This document shows positions 14,867-20,741 of a stretch of 20,741 nt of DNA, in pieces; within the stretch, counting starts at the first letter, position 1, and each line of letters begins with the position of its first letter. The notes beneath the pieces were generated by a model. The model searched no databases. It had not been told where the DNA came from and was given only the letters and a program-made list of their open reading frames with translations. This DNA comes from Maricaulis sp. (GTDB lineage: Bacteria; Pseudomonadota; Alphaproteobacteria; Caulobacterales; Maricaulaceae). The stretch spans positions 1 to 20,741 of the forward strand of contig NZLV01000185.1 of assembly GCA_002694345.1 (NCBI GenBank), read 5' to 3'. The position numbers and the translations under genes are program-made.

Positions 14867-16072
14867 CTAGACCCGTTCCAGTATCATGGCTGATCCCACA
14901 CCGGACCCGCCATGGGTCACAATCAATCCCAGTTCGCCATCCTGGCGTGCCAGTCCGGCCGTCATCGTGGCGGTGAGAATGGCTCCGGTTGCACCCATCG
15001 GATGCCCCATGGCCAGGTGGCCGCCATCGGGATTGACCCGGTCGATGTCCGGCGCATAGTCGCGCTCGAACTTCACGGGCGTGGCTGCAAAAGCCTCCAT
15101 GAATTCAATGCGATCGAAGTCTTTGAGCGTCATGCCGGTCCGCTCGAGAACCTGCTCCATGGCGGCAAAGCCTGCCGTCAATTGCAGGACAGGATCAGCA
15201 CTGGCCTCGGCCAGCGCCCGGATCCGCGCCTTGGGAGCCAGCCCCGCCCGTTCCCCAGCCGCCCGACTACCAATCAGCGCCAAAGCCGCCCCGTCGCTGG
15301 TTGGCGGGCAGTTGGCAACGGAATGGAGATGGTCGATCCGGTCCAGCTCCGGCAAGGCGTTCAGCATGACTTGGTCGAAGCCTTGGGCGCCCATGGCGGC
15401 GAATGCCGGCTCCATCCGCGCCAGGCCAGCCTCGGTTGTGCCCGGCCGGACGCTCTCATCCCGGTCCAGAAGAATGGCGCCGTCGGCATCGCGCATGGAG
15501 ATCACTTCGGTCAGGTCGCCCCGCTTCCAAGCGGCTGCCGCGCGCTGGTGGGAACGGGCGGTGACCCGATCCAGATCGGCCTTGGTCAGGCCTTCCCGCG
15601 TCGCCATCAGATCGGCGGACAGGACGACCGGCACATACCGCAGCGCCTGCGCTGTGGTCGGGTCGTCATAATAGAAGGCGCCATCTCCCATGAAGGGGAC
15701 GCGCGACATCATCTCGACGCCGCCGGCCAGGCGCAGGCGGTCATCCCTAGAGCTCTGGGCATCCTGAGCGGTCAGCCCGATAGCGGTCAGTCCGGAGACA
15801 CAGAAATTATTGATCGTGAGCGCGCGGACGGCGGGCGGCAGGCCCGCATGCAGCCGGCTGACCAGGGCAATATGCCCGCCCTGGGCCCCGATCTGTCCGA
15901 CACAGCCTAGCGTCAAGCTTTCTGCGCCGCGGACCGTTTCGGGTCCATGGCGTTCGGCCAGGCCGTCAACCAGCTGCTTGACCAGCTCATGCGGTGTCAG
16001 CCGAGCCAGTCCGCCATCGGGCTTTGATTTGCCGCGCGGAGCCCGAACCGCGTCATAGATGTACGCGTCCAT
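14867..16072 (-). CDS. Thiolase-family protein with altered catalytic residues
   Basis: The product is 401 residues, the normal length of an acetyl-CoA acetyltransferase, with nucleophile Cys91 (NNFCVSG) and the GHP histidine His357 (AMGHPMGATG) intact. Two other conserved active-site residues differ. The NEAF motif reads MEAF, so the oxyanion Asn is Met325. The C-terminal CxGGGxG reads HGGSGVG, so the second catalytic Cys is His387 in an ungapped alignment with Zoogloea biosynthetic thiolase as I remember it. Both thiolytic and condensing activity need checking; His387 could still act as a base. It lies 6 nt after the SCP2-type thiolase gene with no clear Shine-Dalgarno, so it is probably co-translated, and it is last in the minus-strand operon before the terminator. 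Confidence 0.86.
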   Translation of the reverse strand: MDAYIYDAVRAPRGKSKPDGGLARLTPHELVKQLVDGLAERHGPETVRGAESLTLGCVGQIGAQGGHIALVSRLHAGLPPAVRALTINNFCVSGLTAIGLTAQDAQSSRDDRLRLAGGVEMMSRVPFMGDGAFYYDDPTTAQALRYVPVVLSADLMATREGLTKADLDRVTARSHQRAAAAWKRGDLTEVISMRDADGAILLDRDESVRPGTTEAGLARMEPAFAAMGAQGFDQVMLNALPELDRIDHLHSVANCPPTSDGAALALIGSRAAGERAGLAPKARIRALAEASADPVLQLTAGFAAMEQVLERTGMTLKDFDRIEFMEAFAATPVKFERDYAPDIDRVNPDGGHLAMGHPMGATGAILTATMTAGLARQDGELGLIVTHGGSGVGSAMILERV

Positions 16073-16078
16073 GCAGGC

Positions 16079-17326
16079 TTACACCCCGATGATCAGGCAG
16101 GCGCTGGCCGTGGTCGAGCCGCCGACATTGTAGGTGGCCGCGGTCTTCGCGCCGCAGACCTGGTTGTCGCCAGCCCTACCGGTCGTCTGCCGGGCGGCAT
16201 CCAGCGCCATGCGGACACCGGTCGCGCCCACGGGGTGGCCCAAACCGATCAGACCACCTGAGGGATTGAAGGGCCGGGCCCCGTCCATGCCGATCATGCC
16301 GGCTTCGATCGGTTTCCAGGCCTCCCCGGGCGCGGCGAGACCGAAATGCTCGATCGCCATGTACTCTGTGATCGAGAAACAGTCATGGGTTTCAACGAGA
16401 TCCAGCCCGCCGGCCTTGCCATGGGAGGGGGTTTCGATGCCGGCGCGGCGGCAGGCATCCGTGACCGCTTTGTGTACCCAGGGGAACATGTAGCCCTGGG
16501 TGCCGGCACTTTCCTGCAGTTTGGCTTCCATCAGCAGAGGGGCCGTGGTGTGTCCCCAGCCTTTCAGGCGCGGAATGTCATCCAGGGACAGGCCGTGCCG
16601 TGCGGCATAGTCGCGAGCGACCTCTTCTGAGGCCAGGAAGAGGACGGCCGCACCATCTGTGACCTGGCCGCAATCGGATTTGCGCATCCAGCCCTCGATG
16701 ACCGGATTGGCCTCGTCATCGGCGTCGAAACTTTTCTCGCCGAATTCCCAATTGCGGGTCTGTGCGTTCGGATTGCGCTTGCCGTTCGCGAAATTGGTCC
16801 GCGAAATCTCCGCCAGATGCGACCGGTCCAGCCCGTAGCGGGCGTCGTATTCCTCGGCGACATTGGAGAACATGGCCGGCCAGAGATAGCGTGCGCCCAG
16901 GGCTTCACGCCCGGCCCAGGCCGCGGCGCCGAGATTCTCGGCCGCGGTCTGACCGGGCACATTGCGCATCATTTCCACGCCAATAACGGCGGCCAGGCCA
17001 TAGCGGCCGGCCTCGATATCGGCGGCTGCCGCAAAGATCGCCATGGAACCGGAGGCGCAAGCGGCCTCGTGACGGCTGGTTGGCAGGCCGGAAAAGGCCG
17101 GGTTAGCCATCACGGCCATGCCGCCCAGAAGGCCCTGCCCACAGAACAGCTCGCCGGCGAAATTGCCGATATGGATCACTTCGACATCAGAGGCCTCGAT
17201 CCGAGCATCCGCGAGGGCGGCGTCCGTGGTCTCGGCCATCATGTCGAACAGGCCCTTGTCGTCACGGGCCCAGTTTCGGGCGAAATCGCTTTGTGCGCCG
17301 CCCAGGATGAAGACTGGCTTGGTCAT
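16079..17326 (-). CDS. SCP2-type thiolase / lipid-transfer-like acetyltransferase
   Basis: The product is 415 residues with the SCP2-thiolase pattern: nucleophile Cys90 (EAACASGS), HDCF (314-317) and GLGHPVGATG (His364). It should cleave or form 3-oxoacyl-CoA thioesters. This branch handles branched or ring-bearing acyl chains, for example in sterol side-chain loss. The start ATG 17326 is chosen over the longer frame from 17362, because it overlaps the stop of the acyl-CoA synthetase by ATGA and gives the usual short TKPVFILGGAQ N-terminus. It lies between the synthetase and the atypical thiolase in one operon. Some homologues need a small DUF35 partner, and none is seen in this window. Confidence 0.9.
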   Translation of the reverse strand: MTKPVFILGGAQSDFARNWARDDKGLFDMMAETTDAALADARIEASDVEVIHIGNFAGELFCGQGLLGGMAVMANPAFSGLPTSRHEAACASGSMAIFAAAADIEAGRYGLAAVIGVEMMRNVPGQTAAENLGAAAWAGREALGARYLWPAMFSNVAEEYDARYGLDRSHLAEISRTNFANGKRNPNAQTRNWEFGEKSFDADDEANPVIEGWMRKSDCGQVTDGAAVLFLASEEVARDYAARHGLSLDDIPRLKGWGHTTAPLLMEAKLQESAGTQGYMFPWVHKAVTDACRRAGIETPSHGKAGGLDLVETHDCFSITEYMAIEHFGLAAPGEAWKPIEAGMIGMDGARPFNPSGGLIGLGHPVGATGVRMALDAARQTTGRAGDNQVCGAKTAATYNVGGSTTASACLIIGV

Positions 17327-19014
17327 GCCGGTTCCGCCTCTGCCATTTCCTTGAGTTTCCATCTGAGCACCTTGTTCATCGGATTGCGCGGCAGCGCGTC
17401 GACCGGAACCAGGCGTTCGGGGAGTTTGTACTTGGCCACCTCATGGCTCATCAGGTGCCGGGTGATTTCGTCCAACGTGATGGTTTCGCCCGGCTCGGTG
17501 ACAGCGGCCACCCAGATCCGTTCGCCCATGACATCGTCCGGGACACCGAAAACGGCTGCCTCGGCCAGTTTGGGGTGGCCGTCCAGCAAGGTGTCGAGCT
17601 CGGCGGCTGAAATATTCACGCCGCCGCGAATGATGATGTCCTTGGCGCGCCCCTTGAAGACGATGAAGCGCGGGTCCTCGCCGTCGATCTCGAACAGGTC
17701 GCCGGAGCGGAAATAGTCCTCTGCATCGAACACATCAGCCTGTTCGCTGTCGCTTGAGCCCCAATAGCCCTCGAACACGACCGGTCCCTTGATCAGGAGT
17801 TCACCTTCCTCGCCCGGGGCTTCGATCATTTTGCCCGTCTCGATGGAGACGAGTTTCACGTGCACGCATTCATGCATGGGATTGGAGAAGTCGGCGCCTT
17901 CGAGTCCGAAACGCGGGAAGCGGGTGGCCCGGATCGCTGGCTCTGGCGCTTCCAGCGGGCCGGTTGCAAGAGAGACGCCTTCGTTCGAGCCGAATATGTT
18001 GACGATCTCTACGCCGCGCGCCTTCCAGCCCGCGACCATGAATTCGGACAGCGGGGCGGATCCGGACCCGACAACCCGCAGATTGGACAGGTCGAACTGG
18101 TCGAGAACCTCTTCCTGTTTGAGCAACATGGTCAGGACTGCCGGCGGCGCAATGGTGGCCGTGACCTTTTCCTCGACCAGCTGCCGCATGAAGAGCTGCA
18201 CATCAAAAGGATGGTGCAGAACCAGCGTGCCGCGCGAATAAAGCCAATTACCCAGCATGCCGGCGATCGAGGCCGTATTGGTCAGCGGGAACGGGTTGAG
18301 CAGGACTTCACCGGCCTGCAATTCCATGGCGGCATAGCTCGCCGGAACGATGGCCAGCCAGTGATTGTGAGAGCGCGGGACGCCCTTGGGCATGCCGGTC
18401 GTTCCGGATGTCCAGGCAATGGTGAAACAATCATCGGCCTCGCCCTCACGTGGTGTGGTTTCGGTTGAAGCCGCTTCGGCGCTGGCAAGCTCGGCGGTCA
18501 GGTCGATGAGCCCGTCCGCGGCGACCGAGGGGCCGATGGAAAAGACCGGGATGGCCGGATCAACGAGTTTGCGCAAGTCCGCCGCGAGGGTGCGGTCCTT
18601 GAAGCGGGCCGCCGCAAAGACGGCCTTGGGTGAAACCGCGCCAATGACATGGCGCAGTTCGAACCCGGAATACTGCACGGGCACGGGCGACACGATGATG
18701 CCCAGCTTGGCGCAGGCCAGATAGATCGCGACGGCTTCGACAATATTCGGCATCTGCATGACGACGATGTCGTCCTTGCGCAGACCGGCCTTGTGGATGA
18801 TGGCCGCGGTCCGCTCAACCTCGTCGCTGATTTCGGTCCAGCGGGTTCGCCGGGGCGCATCGCCGAGAAAGTCAGGCCGGTCGATCGGATCGACAACGGC
18901 TAGCGCATCGCCGCAGGCGGCCGCTGCATCGCGGAATACATCATAATAGGTTTTCCGGCCCCACCAGCCGGCTTTTGTATAGGCGGCAATTTTCTCGTCA
19001 CTGGCCAGTTTCAT
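17323..19014 (-). CDS. AMP-dependent acyl-CoA synthetase (ANL superfamily)
   Basis: This 563-residue ligase activates a carboxylate to acyl-CoA via an acyl-adenylate. The P-loop-like TSGTTGMPKG is at 202-211. Further on are IFGSNEG, the YFRSGD motif, the hinge GRAKDIIIRGGVNIS, and a C-terminal PRNPMNK with Lys548 as the expected catalytic lysine. All catalytic elements are intact, and it is more like medium/long-chain or aromatic-acid ligases than the feruloyl-type enzyme at 10092. GGGAGGAG lies about 10 nt before ATG 19014. An 84-nt gap separates it from the flavoprotein stop and holds a weak copy of the shared motif. It is followed directly by two thiolase genes, so it probably feeds their substrate. 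Confidence 0.92.
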   Translation of the reverse strand: MKLASDEKIAAYTKAGWWGRKTYYDVFRDAAAACGDALAVVDPIDRPDFLGDAPRRTRWTEISDEVERTAAIIHKAGLRKDDIVVMQMPNIVEAVAIYLACAKLGIIVSPVPVQYSGFELRHVIGAVSPKAVFAAARFKDRTLAADLRKLVDPAIPVFSIGPSVAADGLIDLTAELASAEAASTETTPREGEADDCFTIAWTSGTTGMPKGVPRSHNHWLAIVPASYAAMELQAGEVLLNPFPLTNTASIAGMLGNWLYSRGTLVLHHPFDVQLFMRQLVEEKVTATIAPPAVLTMLLKQEEVLDQFDLSNLRVVGSGSAPLSEFMVAGWKARGVEIVNIFGSNEGVSLATGPLEAPEPAIRATRFPRFGLEGADFSNPMHECVHVKLVSIETGKMIEAPGEEGELLIKGPVVFEGYWGSSDSEQADVFDAEDYFRSGDLFEIDGEDPRFIVFKGRAKDIIIRGGVNISAAELDTLLDGHPKLAEAAVFGVPDDVMGERIWVAAVTEPGETITLDEITRHLMSHEVAKYKLPERLVPVDALPRNPMNKVLRWKLKEMAEAEPA

Positions 19015-19089
19015 CAGCCTGTTTCTCCTCCCGGCGGCGCATTCTCTGGCGCCTGGTCACTGTCTGGGGCCGTTGCGTCCGGCCGACTC

Positions 19090-19107
19090 TGGTATTGGCT
19101 ATGCAAG
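19090..19107 (-). promoter_or_regulatory. Weak candidate operator, site 6 (acyl-CoA synthetase operon)
   Basis: On the minus strand CTTGCATAGCCAATACCA shares the CTTGCATA core and about two thirds of consensus positions. It overlaps the last codons and stop of the flavoprotein gene, and lies 75 nt before the synthetase start. The core is partly forced by the coded Leu-Ala-stop, so it may be chance. Confidence 0.25.
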
Positions 19108-20061
19108 CATCTTGCTGGGCGTATTCATGGCGCCATGGCGCGCGTTTGCCGCCTGATATTCGTCCTGCAGACGGGCAATGATCCGGGCTGCCGGCTCGAT
19201 GGCGGTCACGGCGCCAACACCCTGGCCGGCGGACCAGATGTCCTTCCAGCCCTTCTGGGGCTCTCCACCATGGCTGAAATTTACGGCTTGGGCCGCCGGT
19301 AGATTGTCCGGATCCAGCCCGGCGCGTTCGAGGCTCTGGCGGAGCCAACTGGCTGGTACGCCCGTCACGCTGGCGCTGATGACTACGTCGGACGCGGTGG
19401 CTTCAACCACCATGTCCTTGTAGTCGGCTTGGGCCAGGCTCTCATCGGCAGCGATGAAGGCCGTGCCCAGATTGGCGAGGTCCGCGCCCATCGTCTCCAC
19501 TGCGGCGATGCCGCGCCCGGTGGATATCCCGCCTCCCACCGCGACCGGGCCGTCAAAGAAATCACGGACGGCTGCGATGAAGGCGGTATTGCCTAGCGCG
19601 CCCGTATGCCCGCCAGCACCAGCGCAAACGAGAGTGAGGCCATCGGCGCCTGCCGCAACGGCTTTGCGGGCGAAGGCGATGGAGTTGACGTCCGCCATGA
19701 CGACCCCGCCATAGGCGTGAACCGTTTCGATGACGCGCTGGGGGCCGCCCAGGGCGGTGATGACCAATGGCGGCTTGTAGGTCGCGATCAACTCCAGCTC
19801 GGCATCAAAGCGCGGATAGCTGGAATGGGTCACCATGTTGAAGGCCCAGGCCGCGTCTTGCGGACCCAGTTCGGTGGTGATCCTCACCATCCAGGCTTCA
19901 AGCTCTTCGATGGTGCGGCAATTGGGGGCCGGAAACGCACCAATCATGCCGGATTTGCAGGCTGCGATCACCAGATCGGGCCCCGATACAAGAAACATCG
20001 GCGCACAGATGGCGGGCAGTCGCAGGTTCCTGGAGAGGGCGGCCGGAAGGCGGGGGTTCAC
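19099..20061 (-). CDS. Nitronate-monooxygenase-like FMN protein (NPD family)
   Basis: The product is about 320 residues of TIM-barrel flavoprotein, the usual size for this family. The N-terminal LRLPAICAPMFLVSGP, the ITALGGP strand, GAGGHTG (a conserved-His segment) and GGGISTGRG/GADLANLGTAFI phosphate-binding region are the FMN-binding hallmarks shared by nitronate monooxygenases and 2-nitropropane dioxygenase-like proteins. Homologues often accompany acyl-CoA synthetase and thiolase genes in lipid or steroid catabolic clusters, where true nitronate oxidation is doubtful. The start is GTG 20061 (TTG 20064 is an alternative), with GGAG about 10 nt before; a longer frame from a TTG at 20139 would swallow operator site 5 and add an unlikely N-terminus. 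It is the first minus-strand gene after the response regulator gap. Confidence 0.85.
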   Translation of the reverse strand: MNPRLPAALSRNLRLPAICAPMFLVSGPDLVIAACKSGMIGAFPAPNCRTIEELEAWMVRITTELGPQDAAWAFNMVTHSSYPRFDAELELIATYKPPLVITALGGPQRVIETVHAYGGVVMADVNSIAFARKAVAAGADGLTLVCAGAGGHTGALGNTAFIAAVRDFFDGPVAVGGGISTGRGIAAVETMGADLANLGTAFIAADESLAQADYKDMVVEATASDVVISASVTGVPASWLRQSLERAGLDPDNLPAAQAVNFSHGGEPQKGWKDIWSAGQGVGAVTAIEPAARIIARLQDEYQAANARHGAMNTPSKMLA

Positions 20062-20093
20062 CAAGCGCGGACTCCATCGGCTGAAAGGTGTAA

Positions 20094-20111
20094 CTTGTAT
20101 ATTCGAACCGA
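20094..20111 (+). promoter_or_regulatory. Putative regulon operator, site 5 (flavoprotein gene)
   Basis: CTTGTATATTCGAACCGA matches the consensus at 16 of 18 positions. It lies 32 nt before the flavoprotein GTG, on the opposite strand, in the 198-nt divergent gap shared with the response regulator. Its position also argues for the shorter flavoprotein start. Confidence 0.58.
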
Positions 20112-20190
20112 CCTTACAGGGGCGAACCTTTCCCGGCAAGCTTGCTCTTGATCAGGATGCTGGATGCGGAAGGGTTGGCGAACAACCGCT

Positions 20191-20207
20191 CGTCAGTTTC
20201 CCGTCAG
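20191..20207 (+). promoter_or_regulatory. CGTCAG direct repeat upstream of the response regulator
   Basis: CGTCAG occurs at 20191-20196 and again at 20202-20207, an 11-bp period, one helical turn. OmpR/PhoB-family regulators bind head-to-tail repeats of this spacing, so this may be an autoregulatory site 52 nt before the regulator start. Only two short copies are present, so chance is possible. Confidence 0.35.
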
Positions 20208-20259
20208 CGAGAACACCCAGCTTGCCCGATGGGCCTTGGCTGTATTCTACTGGAACGAA

Positions 20260-20741
20260 ATGCGGGTTTTGGTGATCGAGGATAATGACCGGCTTTCCGA
20301 ACTTCTGGCGGAAGGTTTGTCCCGGAGAGGCTTCAGCTGTGACACGGCGGGCAGCCTGTCGTGTGCGGCCGACTTTCTCGCAGTCACCCGCTATGACGGC
20401 ATCATGCTGGATTTGGGTCTGCCCGATGGCGACGGGGTGGACTGGCTGAAATCCCTGCCATCCGATCATGCGCCGGTCCTGGTTCTGACGGCGCGTTCGA
20501 CCATTGGTGAACGTGTAACCGGCCTGGATGCCGGAGCGGATGACTATATGGTCAAGCCTGCTGATCCCGACGAGATTGCCGCGCGATTGCGGGCCATGAT
20601 GCGCCGCCCAGGTGCCCGGGGTGTGACGGCGCTGGAAGTGGGTGTCTTGCGTTTTGACCCGGCGACCCGCGAAGCGCAGTACCGGGACATTCCGCTGCGA
20701 CTTGGCCGCCGGGAATCCGGTTTGCTGGAAAGCTTGATGCG
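20260..20741 (+). CDS. OmpR-family two-component response regulator (3' end outside window)
   Basis: 160 codons are visible before the window ends. The receiver domain is complete: acidic pair Glu7/Asp8, phospho-acceptor Asp51 (LDLGLPDGDG), Thr77 and Lys99 (MVKP). The C-terminal winged-helix DNA-binding domain begins at about residue 121 (VTALEVGVLRFDPATRE) and is cut off at LESLM. The start ATG 20260 gives the standard MRVLVIEDN opening; only a weak GGAAC precedes it. A cognate histidine kinase probably follows downstream, outside the window. It is divergent from the flavoprotein gene and probably not part of the catabolic cluster, although the 198-nt gap between them holds operator site 5 and a CGTCAG repeat. 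Confidence 0.93.
   Translation, partial: MRVLVIEDNDRLSELLAEGLSRRGFSCDTAGSLSCAADFLAVTRYDGIMLDLGLPDGDGVDWLKSLPSDHAPVLVLTARSTIGERVTGLDAGADDYMVKPADPDEIAARLRAMMRRPGARGVTALEVGVLRFDPATREAQYRDIPLRLGRRESGLLESLM

Noticed and set aside
20062..20139. Longer start for the flavoprotein gene
   Set aside because: It would use a TTG codon, add 26 residues unlike the family, and place operator site 5 inside the coding region.

Overview
This window is about 20.7 kb of GC-rich DNA, almost fully coding. It looks like the chromosome of an alphaproteobacterium, perhaps a marine Maricaulales/Hyphomonadaceae or Sphingomonadales type. That placement rests on the style of the TonB-dependent receptor, the large stock of NTF2-fold, SDR, thiolase and acyl-CoA synthetase genes, and the GC-rich codon use; no marker gene fixes it. 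I see no rRNA, tRNA, CRISPR array, transposase or phage gene.

Layout. Positions 1-323 are non-coding and lead into a TonB-dependent outer-membrane receptor (324-2639, +). A bidirectional terminator (2688-2717) separates it from a long minus-strand block. That block reads, in transcription order: an LEH-like NTF2-fold protein (9975-9556), an exported LEH-like protein (9475-8987), a spinster-type MFS transporter (8990-7656), a tandem-domain HxlR regulator (7510-6554), an MFE-2-like SDR (6504-5578), a DapB-like dehydrogenase (5581-4538), an LEH-like protein (4473-4039), a SnoaL-like protein (4042-3491) and an SDR (3494-2742). Divergent from it, a plus-strand operon (10092-14807) encodes a feruloyl-CoA-synthase-like ligase, a DUF1295 membrane protein, a carotenoid-oxygenase-family dioxygenase and another SnoaL-like protein. 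It ends at a second bidirectional terminator (14821-14856). A convergent minus-strand set follows: a nitronate-monooxygenase-like flavoprotein (20061-19099), an acyl-CoA synthetase (19014-17323), an SCP2-type thiolase (17326-16079) and an atypical thiolase (16072-14867). The window ends inside an OmpR-family response regulator (20260 onward, +), probably unrelated.

The gene set reads as a complete catabolic programme: outer-membrane uptake, inner-membrane transport, CoA activation by two ligases, oxidative C=C cleavage, dehydrogenation, isomerisation or hydration by five NTF2-fold proteins, and thiolytic chain shortening. The substrate is not shown by the sequence. A hydrophobic plant- or lignin-derived phenylpropanoid or stilbene, a terpenoid or a steroid-like compound are all possible.

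The main non-gene signal is an 18-bp motif, approximately CTTGCATWATCGAACCGA. It occurs in the start-proximal gap of nearly every transcription unit (217, 6498, 6540 reverse, 7569, 10061, 20094, with a weak copy at 19107 reverse). It joins the whole region into one putative regulon. The only regulator encoded inside it is the two-headed HxlR protein, whose duplicated HTH and duplicated H/C-C-C-C metal-site-like segments could explain why the motif is not a simple palindrome.
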